From Osedax frankpressi (lineage: Eukaryota; Annelida; Polychaeta; Sabellida; Siboglinidae), in NCBI GenBank assembly GCA_964035775.1, contig OZ038317.1:25507033-25571032 (forward strand): a DNA stretch of 64,000 nt. The letters run 5' to 3'. The position numbers were made by a program, and so were the translations under genes. Each line of letters starts with the position of its first letter. Position 1 is the first letter of the stretch. The notes below the pieces were generated by a model, which was not told the DNA's origin, searched no databases, and saw nothing but the letters and a program-made list of their open reading frames with translations. Shown one piece after another: positions 38,101 through 51,200 of this stretch.

Positions 38101-41100
38101 AAAACAGTTTGATCAATTTCATTTCTACTCCATTAAACCTTTTCACAAACTTCGGATGCATGCGCTACATTGTTTAATTAAGTTACGTTACTCTCGGTAC
38201 AACGTTAACGCTATTACTTTACTGCTGGAATACTTTAGACTTCTGTATTTGTTTACTCAGAAAACGTAATATAGAGATGCGTACGACATTCTCGCATTCA
38301 ACAAAGGAATTATGTAACATACGATAACAATACGTTAAATTTTGCCAATTTGAAAATGAATTAGTGAACAAGACCGTGAAAATGTAAATCATGTGGGAAA
38401 ATCCTTATTGCAATCCGTAAAGATAAATCTTAAGGCAAACATTAAAGACGCACACTAAATGCAAACCATAAAGGCAATCACTACATCATTGTTTGTTCTA
38501 AATAATGTTCCGATGGTTCAGAGTTCAAAGTTTATAAAATAACAGATTAGTCTAATGATTCCTTAGTTGTTATACTATTTTCTCGTAGGCATGAATATAT
38601 GCATATTAAATAAGAACCTTTGGAGCAAATATCGTCTGGTATTCCATCTGTAATGTCAGCCGTGCAAATCGCGCAGTAGTGTCTAGTTATTAAAGGTGTT
38701 TAAAGTAGCGATGCTTTAGAATGTTTATTTCGTGTGTGAATTGATATTCTACGATCTTATTAAGCATTATTAAGAATATATAACAGGTAACATGTTACAA
38801 TAGGTAAAGTGGCGTAATTTATATAATTAATATTTTCATATGTATTTTATTTATAAATATTATTAGATCACATTACAATTATATAAATACCTCTATGACA
38901 TATTAATATATATATTTACTAACTTACAGCCGTAGATACATCTAATTAGCATTACAGTCAATACAAAAACATCTACACTGTATATCGTCATAATTAAATA
39001 AGATAGGTAACTAATTAATAATAAAGTATGAACTTTATTATTTTATAAATACAATAACATTGTTTTTATTTTTATAATATTTAACTTTATCAGAGTTACA
39101 ATGTTTTTAAAGATACTAAAAGAAAATAAATATTTAGTTGATAAAAATAAATATAAGCTATTATTAATGTAGAAAAATAGATTAAAACATAATTAATATT
39201 TTAGTGTCAATATGGTATCAGCATTGTATATAATGATAATATACGCGATAGTAAAAATTAGCGATTCATGGTAAATTCTGATCAATTCCAAATCTAAATC
39301 AACTTCAAATTCTACATTGTTCTATTGTTATTCTTTTCTTTCTCGAACCACATTTTACATTTTCACTATTTAATTCTTTCTTATTGAATTATTTCTTTTA
39401 CCACGACTTCGCACTTTTTCAAAATATGTGTAATTCCTCCGATCTCCGTATAAATATTACTTCACATTGTTGACTGTCAATATCGTACTACTTCCTACAC
39501 AACTTACTACTTCCTACACAGCTTACTACTTCCTACACAGCGTACTACTTCCTACACAGCTTACTACTTCCTACACAGCGTACTACTTCCTACACACCTT
39601 ACTACTTCCTACATACCTTACTACTTCCTACACACCTTACTACTTCCTACACAGCTTACTACTTCCTACACACCTTACTACTTCCTACACAGCTTACTAC
39701 TTCCTACACACCTTACTACTTCCTACACAGCTTACTACTTCATACACAGCTTACTACTTCCTACACAGCGTACTACTTCCTACACAGCTTACTACTTCCT
39801 ACACACCTTACTACTTCCTACACACCTTACTACTTCCTACACAGCTTACTACTTCCTACACAGTGTACTACTTCCTACACAGCTTACTACTTCCTACACA
39901 GCGTACTACTTCCTACACACCTTACTACTTCCTACACACCTTACTACTTCCTACACAGCTTACTACTTCCTACACACCTTACTACTTCCTACACAGCTTA
40001 CTACTTCCTACACACCTTACTACTTCCTACACAGCTTACTACTTCCTACACAGCTTACTACTCACTACACACAGTACTACTTCCTACACACCTTACTACT
40101 TCCTACACAGCTTACTACTTCCTACACACCTTACTACTTCCTACACAGCTTACTACTTCCTACACAGCTTACTACTTCCTACACACCTTACTACTTCCTA
40201 CACACCTTCCTACATCCTACACACCTTACTACTTCCTACACACCTTACTACTTCCTACACACCGTACTACTTCCTACACACCTTACTACTTCCTACACAG
40301 CGTACTACTTCCTGCACAGCGTACTACTTCCTACACACCTTACTACTTCCTACACACCTTACTACTTCCTACACACCTTACTACTTCCTACACACCTTAC
40401 TACTTCCTACACAGCGTACTACTTCCTACACACCTTACTACTTCCTACACAGCTTACTACTTCCTACACACCTTACTACTTCCTACACAGCGTACTACTT
40501 CCTACACACCGTACTACTTCCTACACACCTTACTACTTCCTACACAGCTTACTACTTCCTACACAGCGTACTACTTCCTACACACCGTACTACTTCCTAC
40601 ACACCTTACTACTTCCTACATAGCTTACTACTTCCTACACACCTTACTACTTCCTACACACCGTACTACTTCCTACACACCTTACTACTTCCTACACAGC
40701 TTACTACTTCCTACACAGCTTACTACTTCCTACACAGCTTACTACTTCCTACACACCTAACTACTTCCGATACAGCGTTTTAACTGTAATTGCATCGACT
40801 AATCAATCCCCTTTACGCTATCGTTCGTAGTTATTGTTATCGGTGCATCGCCAGACTTCAAAGTACTCAGCTACTGGTCAATAAACAGTCGGAGCCGGTG
40901 TTCTGCTTTACGTCGTACAACCACGGGGATACGATAACCTGCCATGGTTAGTGTACGGCGTACACTGTACGCCAAGTCGTACGTCGTACAGGACGAAGGC
41001 CGCTCGGGTTAATGTATAGAGAACAACAGAGCGTTTAACTAATGGATAAGGGTTTGCGTTCAGACTATTCAATTAAGTCTGGCACACAGCGAAATACTAT

Positions 41101-42574
41101 TCTGGTTGGCTTGTCATGGAGTGCATTTCAATTGGGATAATATGCATGAATAGACTGATGTACTAGTGTATTGTTAATAACTGTTTTATACCCCAGTGAA
41201 AACCTTACATTTCATATTATAAGTTGTACAGTGTGCATTGTACACTGTACAATGTGTGTACACTATATACTATATACCGTACGCTGTACACTTTACACAA
41301 TATGTACTGTACACTGTATAGTGTACAGTGTACAGTGTACAGTATATAGTATACGCTATACATTGTACAATATACACTGTACACTGTACATAATAAACTG
41401 TGCACTGAACACTGTATACTATAAACGGTACACAGTACACTGTATACTGTACACTGTATACTGTACACAGTATAGTGTACACTATATATTATACACTGTA
41501 CACTATACAATGCATACTGTGCACTGTACAATGTTTAATCCACACAGTACAGTTTACACTATACACTATATACTGTATACTGTACATTATATAATGTATA
41601 GCATACAGTATTTACTTTATACTTTATACATGCCATAACATATTATCTCACCCTTTTCATACACTTACAACAGTAAAGTATCACATTCTAATATCTATAC
41701 CTGTCAATCATATCAAAAGTATCACACTCTAATATCTATACCTGTCAATCATATCAAAAGTATCACACTTTAATATCTATACCTGTCAATCATATCAAAA
41801 GTATCACACTTTAATATCTATACCTGTCAATCATATCAAAAGTAGCACACTTTAATATCTATACCTGTCAATCATATCAAAAGTATCACACTTTAATATC
41901 TATACCTGTCAATCATATCAAAAGTATCACACTTTAATATCTATACCTGTCAATCATATCAAAAGTATCACACTTTAATATCTATACCTGTCAATCATAT
42001 CAAAAGTATCACACTTTAATATCTATACCTGTCAATCATATCAAAAGTATCACACTTTAATATCTATACCTGTCAATCATATCAAAAGTATCACACTCTA
42101 ATATCTATACCTGTCAATCATATCAAAAGTATCACACTTTAATATCTATACCTGTCAATCATATCAAAAGTATCACACTTTAATATCTATACCCCATACC
42201 AGGACAAAATTGTTTCACTGAGATTACCGTGATATACAATGTCTCCGCTTCAAACACAAATACGCCCACAAAAGATGTAATCGGATTCGTTAGTCGTTGC
42301 GATCTACAACTGGAGAGGACGTAGTTTGGATGGTTTAATAGAGAAAATTGATGGGCGGTGGGCGAGGTGAAATTAGGAATGAAGGAAGAGAGGTTGAAAG
42401 TGAACCAGACGTAATGGACAGTTATATTTGTGAGTGAACTGGATTAATGGGTTGTTAAGAGTTGGAGGATGGAACTCTATAGACGAAGGTTGGAAAGGAG
42501 GAAAGAGGAGTAATTTTAAAGGGTGCAAGTTCGAGTTGAGAAAACCTCTTAGCATTTAGTAGAAGGAACAACAT
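32172..42574 (-). CDS. LU gene 4: cysteine-rich LU-type protein spread over 10 kb by arrays
   Basis: Exons: first coding 42574-42546 (MLFLLLNAK, phase 2; acceptor at 42591 gives a short 5'UTR), a 42309-42200 (CRSQRL ... KQFCP), b 38092-37980 (LECNTGIQACEIMTIITV), c 37533-37404 (MSVVRSCVN), d 32332-32172 (DDRIEKRTFTTRTRCIP ... GFRCNEKL ... TAA). Total 543 nt, in phase, about 180 residues. Exon d resembles exon d of gene 3 (C..P-N.-VV, then a Gly-x2-CN), so the two are sister genes. Exon a lacks the C-x2-C seen in the others. The signal segment is unusually short, so that exon is the weakest part. The stop codon TAA lies inside an AATAAA. The 5.1-kb c-d intron and the 4.1-kb a-b intron consist largely of minisatellites. 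An alternative donor in exon d (ACAT|GTCAGT) could read on into gene 3. Confidence 0.55.
32333..32880. repeat. G-rich 21-23-bp minisatellite next to LU gene 4 exon d
   Basis: Units built from GGTGGAGGTGGTGGGG and GTAGTGG. On the gene strand the array is C-rich and ends exactly at the exon d acceptor (CCACCCAG). Dense G runs make quadruplex formation likely. Confidence 0.95.
32881..33459. other. Spacer between two arrays of the LU gene 4 c-d intron
   Basis: Mostly irregular GGT/GAT/AGT-rich sequence that grades into the 39-bp array, with a short AT-rich part at 33040-33180. No exon seen. Confidence 0.6.
33460..37350. repeat. 39-bp minisatellite, about 100 units
   Basis: Unit parts: TATGGTGATGGTGTCATAG, then TGTAATGTGGTGGTGTC, followed by either CGTG or AGT. 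Longer composite blocks recur: one with GATAGTGTAATGG at about 34660, 35380 and 36600, another with TGTTGTGGTGTAGG at about 34823, 35535, 35890 and 36765. Located in the c-d intron of LU gene 4. Confidence 0.97.
37689..37775. repeat. Short repeat, three units of about 28 bp
   Basis: Three copies containing CAGATAGTGGATTTGGT in the short intron between exons c and b of LU gene 4. Confidence 0.8.
38093..39470. other. AT-rich part of the LU gene 4 a-b intron
   Basis: About 1.4 kb without an array or a convincing exon. Confidence 0.5.
39478..40775. repeat. 19-bp minisatellite CTTACTACTTCCTACACAG, about 68 units
   Basis: Variants end in CACAC or start CGTAC. Since three units make 57 bp, one + frame stays open for 438 codons with a 19-residue period; that is a by-product and the array lies in an intron of a - strand gene. 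Confidence 0.97.
40776..41640. repeat. GC-richer spacer followed by a degenerate GTACA/GTATAC palindrome tract
   Basis: 40776-41220 is relatively GC-rich and includes the perfect palindrome GTGTACGGCGTACAC near 40952. 41221-41620 is an irregular run of TGTACA, GTACAC, GTATAC and similar self-complementary words. No exon is supported. Confidence 0.75.
41670..42190. repeat. 41-bp minisatellite, about 12-13 units
   Basis: Unit parts: CTGTCAATCATATCAAAAG and TATCACACTTTAATATC. The array stops about eight bases from the donor of LU gene 4 exon a. Confidence 0.97.
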
Positions 42575-42590
42575 GAATAGGGATAGTTAG

Positions 42591-43411
42591 CTGTGGAAAG
42601 ATGAAAGAAGGGATGCGTTAAGGAGAGTAATTGTAGTGTGTTAAAAGAACAGGAAATGGTAAATATAGTTCATAGTAGACAACTCACCGATTGAATTCCG
42701 ATTTTTAAAATAATTATCACACAGATGAAAGTAAAAAGAGATTGCGTGGCTTCCAATACTATAAAAGATGTTCTGAATTGTAAACATAGGTTGGAGGGTA
42801 AAGGTTAATAGCTAGGAAGCGCAAGGTATAGTAGCTGTAAGTAGTAGTATACAGACTGTACAATGTACAGTGTACAATATACAGTGTATAATGTACAATG
42901 TACAATGTAAACTATGTATTAGTACTGTACATTATATAATGTATATGGTCAATCTTAATCTCGATATAAAATTTAGGATGTTACGTTATCGATTATTGAT
43001 TTTTTTAAATTGACGAAGAATTACAAACGATATTTAATTATTATGTGATTTGTTATTATGGTTTTTTCTCAACTATAGACATACACTAAATACCAACTCA
43101 TTTATTTATTTATATGAATTTAAATGGATAAATTACGGCCTATAGTTTATAAAATGTGTCTTAAAAATTCAAAATACTAATTTATAAGCTGTATATAATA
43201 TAGGATTTCATAGCAGGTTGGATTAAGTCATTTTAAATATTGTTCTATAATTTCATCATTATCATTTAGTGATCGTTTGCTATTGTTTAATAAATTATGA
43301 CGTCATACGCAGTTCGAGTGAAGAGTACATGCATTGTGTTTTGTAACCAAAATAAATGCAACCACCACAAAGTTTACGACTCCATAATGGACAAATATGG
43401 TTAGTTAGTAC
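42591..43411. other. Upstream of LU gene 4
   Basis: Contains a short TGTACA palindrome cluster (42851-42912) and AT-rich sequence. No promoter element can be named with confidence. Confidence 0.5.
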
Positions 43412-43632
43412 ATGCTACACTACGCACGCCACATTACGCACGCCACAGTACGCACGACATATTACGCATGCCATACTACGCACGCCACACTACACACGCG
43501 CACGCCACACTACGCACGCCACAGTACGAACGACACATTACGCACGCCATATTACGCACGCCACACTACGTACGCCACATACGCACGCCACACTACGCAT
43601 GGCACACTACGCACGCCACACTACGCATGCCT
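43412..43632. repeat. 14-bp minisatellite CACACTACGCACGC
   Basis: About 15 units with ATTACGCACGCC and AGTACG variants, CpG-containing in an AT-rich setting. Confidence 0.93.
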
Positions 43633-43659
43633 CGAAATATGCCACGATTCCTACAACAA

Positions 43660-44640
43660 ATTCCACACTACTAACCCCATATTACCTACACTACTAGCCC
43701 CATATTACCCATAATAACCTCACGATAACCTCACTACTAGCCCCACATTACCCTCGCTACTAGCTCCATATTACCCACATTTTTAGCCCCATAATATACA
43801 CACTACTAACCTCACATTAACCTCACTACTAGCCCCATATTACCCTCGCTACTAGCCCCACATTACCCTCACTACTAGCCCTATATTACCCATATTACTA
43901 GCCCCATAATATACACATTACTAGCCCCAAATTAACCTCATTACTAGCTCCACATTACCCCCACTACTACCCCTGCAGTACCCTCACTACTAGCCCCATA
44001 TTACCCATATTACTAGCCCCACATATCCCTCACTACTATCCCCACTTTACCCTCACTACTAGCCCCACATTACCCTAACTACTAGCCCCACATTACCCTA
44101 ACTACTAGCTCCACATTACCCTCACTACTAACCCTACATTACCCTCACTATAAGCCCCATATTACCCACATTACTAGCCCCAAATTAACCTCACTACTAG
44201 CCCCATATTACCCACATTACTAGCCCCAAATTAACCTCACTACTAGCTCCACATTACCCCCACTACTAACCCTATTTTACCCTCACTACTAGCCCTACAT
44301 TACCCTAACTACTAGCCCCAAATTAACCTCACTACTAGGTCCACATTACCCCCACTACTAACCCTACATTACCCTCACTACTAGCCCTACATTACCCACA
44401 TTACTAGCCCCAAATTAACCTCACTACTAGCTCCACATTACCCCCACTACTAACCCTACATTACCCTCACTACTAGCCCTACATTACCCTAACTACTAGC
44501 CCCAAATTAACCTCACTACTAGGTCCATTTTACCCACACTACTAACCCTACAATACCCTCACTATAAGCCCCATATTACCCCCACTACTAACCCCATATT
44601 ACCCTCACTAATAACCCCATATTACCCACACTAAGCCAGC
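43660..44640. repeat. 22-bp minisatellite, about 45 units
   Basis: Core ACTACTAGCCCCA plus TATTACCCTC or CATTACCCTC, with a composite order (CAAATTAACC then CACATTACCCCC) that recurs at about 44220, 44310, 44410 and 44500. Confidence 0.93.
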
Positions 44641-45640
44641 CACACTACTCACCCCTCGTTACCCACCTCATACTTTTCGACATATTTACATTTTTACAAA
44701 ATGATCACTTTTCAACATTTACTATGCTATTATATAAAGGCATACGGCCGCTATTCAGATTAATACAATGACATATAATATATTATAAATGAAATAGTGT
44801 TGTTGAATCTTATGTACATATTTTTTAATAAACCCACGAACGAAGATTATAATTACATAATTTATTATTATGAAATATTATTAGGTTATTATTTGTTTTT
44901 TAAATTTATGAAATCATTCACTTCGAGAAAAGGGATTTAATGTACATTTAATGTAAATTAAATGTATTAAACAATGAATGATTTATTAACCAAAATAACA
45001 CATAATATATAAAAATGCATACAATTATTGCATGAATATTTCTTTACTTATATGACGTCATATATTACACCAGTTATTTCGTCACCCTAGTTGTTACGTA
45101 ACCCCCGCTATCCGCACCAATAGCATACGGATTCCTACCGTTCTGCATTTCATGTACAATTAATTATATCGAGACCTACGAAGAAGATTGCATACTTGGT
45201 TAGCAAATCCGATGCACTTGGATTCAATTGAGTTCATATTCAAATGATCTACTCTTATAAACTACATCACTTGTTTACTTTTTAAGTAAACACGTGGTAT
45301 ACTTGTAAGTATGATGATAGTAATATTTTGCTTTTTCGATATCCATCATAATAATAATAAATTATAAAAATATATAAAACATTTATTTAATATTTAATTA
45401 AGACATGACATTATATCAGCTAATAATGCATTATTAGCTGAAATGTTTACTTTATCTCTGCGGAATGTAGTGTGTCAAATGATTATTTACAATATTGTAA
45501 CAATAAATACATCAACATTAAATACTTTTCACAGGAAAATATGTTAATAAGGTATTTTGCCCAGGCATCTGTTACACTGCGGTCTATTATAATACAAATA
45601 GTACAGTTAGTTATAATATACGTATGAGTTAGTGTGTATG
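44641..45640. other. AT-rich region without recognisable gene
   Basis: About 1 kb; a GC-richer part at 45080-45180 is open for a short stretch on - but has no convincing splice partners. Confidence 0.5.
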
Positions 45641-45720
45641 TGTGTGTAAGTGTCGTATGTATGTGTGTGTGTGTATGTGTGTGTAGATGTGTCTATGTAT
45701 GTGTTTATGTATGTGTATAT
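45641..45720. repeat. GT-rich microsatellite
   Basis: Mixed GTGT/GTAT tract. Confidence 0.9.
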
Positions 45721-45775
45721 ACAAAAAATAGTTAATTGAGTGTAGAGGAAAAAAATTGTTGGTGATTATATCATG

Positions 45776-46132
45776 CTCTCCCCCTTTCCCTCACCTACCT
45801 CTCTCTCTCCCTCCCTCTCTCTCTCCTTCCCTCTACCTCTCCATCCTCTTTCTGTCCCTTTCCCTCCCCTCCCTCTCTCTCCCTCTCTCCTTCTCCCTCT
45901 CACTCTCACTCCTACTCTCCCTCCACCCCTCTCTCTCTCCCTCCCTCTCCCTCTCCCTCTCTATCTCTCTCTCCCTCCCTCTACCTCTCCATCTCCCTCT
46001 TTCTCTCCCTCTCCCTCCCCTTCCCCCTCTCTCCCTCTCACTCTCACTCTTACTCTCCCTCCACCCCTCTCCCTCTCCCTCTCCCTCTCCCTCTCCCTCT
46101 CCCTCCCTCTCTCTCTCCCTCTTTCCTTCTCC

Positions 46133-46170
<38 letters not shown>

Positions 46171-46300
46171 CTCCCTCCATCTCTCTCTCCCTCTCTCCTT
46201 CTCCCTCTCACTCTCTCCGTCTCCCTACCTCCTCCTCCTCTCCCTCTCCCACTCTCTCTCTACATCTACCTCTCTATCTCTCCCTCTCTATCTCTCTCTC
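45776..46300. repeat. CT-rich hexamer-type array ending in the second gap
   Basis: CTCTCC/CTCCCT/CACTCT tract of over 500 bp, pure pyrimidine over long stretches on +. Open Ser/Leu/Pro frames are by-products. Confidence 0.95.
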
Positions 46301-46500
46301 NNNNNNNNNNNNNNNNNNNNNNNNNNNNNNNNNNNNNNNNNNNNNNNNNNNNNNNNNNNNNNNNNNNNNNNNNNNNNNNNNNNNNNNNNNNNNNNNNNNN
46401 NNNNNNNNNNNNNNNNNNNNNNNNNNNNNNNNNNNNNNNNNNNNNNNNNNNNNNNNNNNNNNNNNNNNNNNNNNNNNNNNNNNNNNNNNNNNNNNNNNNN
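46301..46500. other. Assembly gap of 200 N
   Basis: Second gap with the same placeholder length, at the end of the CT-rich array. Confidence 0.99.
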
Positions 46501-47276
46501 ACTGTTGGTTCTTCTGCCTGGATAAACAAAAAGCTTGCAATTCGATAGACATGTATACGTTCCTCAGTTAGTAGATGTTGAAACAATGATTTAGTATACC
46601 ATATTTCACTTTATTGTATAACTTACACTATTTTACACTACTAGCACCCTATAACATACTCGTGTATACTCTTATAACCTTACTATATCTCTTTTAAACT
46701 TATTTTACACTATAATGCATTCCAATACTTATTTTCACCGTCAAACTCGCTGTTACATTCATTTACACTTTATTAATTTATTTATATAATAAACAACTGC
46801 CTTACATAAGCAATATTAATATCTATTGACTATCTTATTCACCCGTATACTAAATTGCATTCTCTTCCCTTCCTTACTCTACCTACATTTCCATTATTCT
46901 CCCTTGCTATCCTCTCTTATATTCTCTAACATTTTATTAACAGTAATTACTCTCTTTTAAAGTATATTATCTCTCTTATTATCTCTCTTTTATCTTCTAA
47001 AACTCTCTTATTTCTATTACACCTTCTTAAATTCTCGTCTTTTTCTCAAACAATGCTAAACTCTCTCTTTAAACATTCTTAAACTTTAATCTCTCACACA
47101 CCATTTTAAAATCTATATTACACACTTTTTTCTTTCTTTTATTCTCTGCTATATCTCTCATACTCTCCGTGTTCTCTTTTAATCTTTCTCTTCTCTCTCT
47201 TATTCCATGTTATCTCTCTATTCTCTCTATTAATCTATATTAGTTATCTTACACTAGATTACCTTAATAACCGTAG
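46501..47276. other. AT/CT-rich region upstream of the + strand exon
   Basis: Strongly pyrimidine-biased (many TCTC, TTAT), compatible with a long intron 3' part before the exon at 47277. No exon recognised. Confidence 0.5.
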
Positions 47277-48246
47277 ATGCTACCGAGACTCACACCACGC
47301 TGGTCAACCTGTACTCGGACATAGTGAGACGGCTGGAAGAAGGACATCCTAAAAACGATTTCAAACGTTTCAAAAATAACGACTATACACAGATCAGAAT
47401 CCTCGTGAAATTCGCAAGTGAAAACGTTAGCCATGGATGATCTTGTAACAAATCTCCTTGCATAATGTTAGGAGGTATTATTTCCAACGTATTGTATATC
47501 CAAGATACAAGTGATGTTACTATTATATGCAAATCAATATATTTTAAACAAAGAAAATAAAATGATCTGGTATAGTTTCCAGTGTGGTTTTTTTAAGGAA
47601 TGCATATATTTAGACATTCAGAATATCATAGAGTTTAAAATTATAAAATTACACTAAGCGGTCTATGCAATTGATATATTAGTAACTTAACTGTTATAAC
47701 CATTACGTAATGCATAATTACACTCCATTGTAGAACATCAAAGAACAATTATTAAAAGGTTTATTTTTATCAAACGAAATTGTAAAACGGTTACAACTCC
47801 TATATACTAAGATATAATTCAAAAAACGTGTATCAAGTATTACATCATATATATATATATATATACAATATTTATTATGTCGGTAGTATTATTAACTGCA
47901 GTGCCTTAAGCAATATTATAATCAAATGAATATTTCAACTTCAATTTTCAACATTGCTTAAATTATACAGACAATAATTTGGATATATATTCTTTTTTTA
48001 TAATTATTATATTTAGTAAAATTGCATTCGTAGTATAATATTGATATCTATTTATATACGTATGTATTATATATATTATACACATGTTAATACGCTAACT
48101 CTACCATACTATATACTCCATGCACGTAGAATTAAAAGCTATCGAAATACGAGTTTGAAAATCTTCCAGTGAGTTTTATTTATATATGTATATATGTATA
48201 TACACACAAACATTTATATACATATATATATACATATATATATATA

Positions 48247-48296
<50 letters not shown>

Positions 48297-51200
48297 CTTA
48301 CTTTGATATGTATTGCTAAATAGAATTAAAAATATATAATATATGTCCTTTTACAGTTTACTGTGTAAACCTTAATACTGTACAATATACAGTGTACAAT
48401 GTGCAATGTACAGTGTACAGTATACAGTGTACAGTGTACACTGTATAATGTCCAATGTCAGTGGTACAGTGTATGATATGTCCAGGTATATCCAAATCAT
48501 AAGAATACATAAATATTTACATATTTAAACTAACATAACTATTTACACCTTTATCTAATATGACTATTACAACTACTACCAATATCTACACCATTATCTA
48601 CACCAATATCTACACCATTATCTAACATCAATATCTACACCATTATCTAACATCAATATCTACACCATTATCTAACATCAATATCTACACCATTACTTAC
48701 CATCAATATCTACACCATTATCTACCATCAATATCTACACCATTACTTACCATCATATCTACACCATTACTTACCATCAATATCTACACCATTACCTACC
48801 ATCAATATCTACACCATTATCTACCATCAATATCTACACCATTATCTACCATCAATAACTACACATTACCTACCATCAATATCTACACCATTATCTACCA
48901 TCAATAACTACACCATTACCTACCATCAATATCTACACCATTACTTACCATCAATATCTACACCATTACCTACCATCAATATATACACCATTACTTACCA
49001 TCAATATCTACACCATTACTTACCATCAATATCTACACCATTACCTACCATTAATATCTACACCATTATCTACCATCAATATCTACACCATTACTTACCA
49101 TCAATATCTACACCATTACTTAACATCAATATCTACACCATTACTTACCATCAATATCTACACCATTACCTACCATCAATATCTACACCATTACTTACCA
49201 TCAATATCTACACCATTATCTACCATCAATATCTACACCATTACTTACCATTAATATCTACACCATTACTTACCATCAATATCTACACCATTACTTACCA
49301 TCAATATCTACATCATTATCTACTACCAATATCTACACCATTACTTACCACCAATATCTACCCATTACTTACCATCAATATCTACACCATTACTTACCAT
49401 CAATATCTACACCATTACCTACCATTAATATCTACACATTACCTACCATTAATATCTACACCATTATCTACCATTAATATCTACACCATTATCTACCATC
49501 AATATCTACACCATTACTTACCATCAATATCTACACCATTACCTACCATTAATATCTACACCATTATCTACCATTAATATCTACACCATTATCTACCATC
49601 AATATCTACACATTACCTACCATTATATCTACACCATTATCTACCACAATATCTACACCATTACCTACCATTAATATCTACACCATTACTTACCATCATA
49701 TCTACATCATTACTTACCATCAATATCTACACCATTATCTACCATCAATATCTACACCATTACTTACCATCAATATCTACACCATTATCTACCATCAATA
49801 CCTACACCATTATCTACCATCAATATCTACATCATTACTTACCATCAATATCTACATCATACTTACCATCATATATACACCATTACTTACCATCAATATC
49901 TACACCATTACTTACCACCAATATCTACACCATTATCTACCATCTATACCTACACCATTATCTACCATCAATATCTACATCATTACTTACCATCAATATC
50001 TACATCATTACTTACCATCAATATCTACACCATTACTTACCATCAATATCTACACCATTACTTACCACCAATATCTACACCATTACTTACCACCAATATC
50101 CACACCATTACTTACCACCAATATCTACACCATTACTTACCATCAATATCTACACCATTACCTACCATCAATATCTATACCATTACCTACCATCAATATC
50201 TACACCATTACCTACCATCAATATCTACACCATTATCTACACCAATATCTACACCATTACCTACCATCAATATCTACATCATTACTTACCATCAATATCT
50301 ACACCATTACTTACCATCAATATCTACACCATTACTTACCATCAATATCTACACCATTACTTACCATCAATATCTACACCATTACTTACCACCAATATCT
50401 ACACCATTACCTACCATCAATATCTACATCATTACTTACCATCAATATCTACACCATTATCTACCATCAATATCTACACCATTATCTACACAATATATAT
50501 CTACACCATTACTTACCATCAATATCTACACCATTACTTACCATCAATATCTACACCATTACTTACCACCAATATCTACACCATTACCTACCATCGATAT
50601 CTCACCATTACTTACCATCAATATCTACACCATTATCTACCATCAATATCTACACCATTACTTACCATCAATATCTACACCATTATCTACCATCAATATC
50701 TACATCATTACTTACCATCAATATCTACACCATTACTTACCATCAATATCTACACCATTATCTACACCAATATCTACACCATTACTTACCATCAATATCT
50801 ACATCATTACTTACCATCAATATCTACACCATTACTTACCATCAATTCTACCCATTACTTACCATCAATATCTACACCATTATCTACACCAATATCTACA
50901 CCATTACTTACCATCAATATCTACATCATTACTTACCATCAATATCTACACCATTACTTGCCATCAATATCTACACCATTACTTACCATCAATATCTACA
51001 CTATTACTTACCATCAATATCTACACCATTACTTACCATCAATATCTACACCATTACTTACCATCAATATCTACAACATTACCTACCATCAATATCTACA
51101 CCATTACTTGCCATCAATGTCTACACCATTACTTACCATCAATATCTACACCATTACTTACCATCAATATCTACACCATTACTTACCATCAATATCTACA

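Noticed and set aside
39467-40783. 438-codon open frame on +
   Set aside because: Period of 19 residues equals three 19-bp units; the frame begins and ends at the array borders and lies antisense in an LU gene 4 intron.
40860-40985. Possible - strand exon beginning MAGYRIPVVVRRKAEHR
   Set aside because: Short, no splice partner in phase, and inside the LU gene 4 intron without matching the LU pattern.
43310-43400. Hydrophobic - strand stretch VVNFVVVAFILVTKHN as a signal peptide
   Set aside because: No ATG in frame before a stop and the possible donor has the wrong phase for LU exon a.
45080-45180. Possible - strand exon (NGRNPYAIGADSGGY)
   Set aside because: Only about 15 codons between weak splice-like sites and no neighbour exon found.
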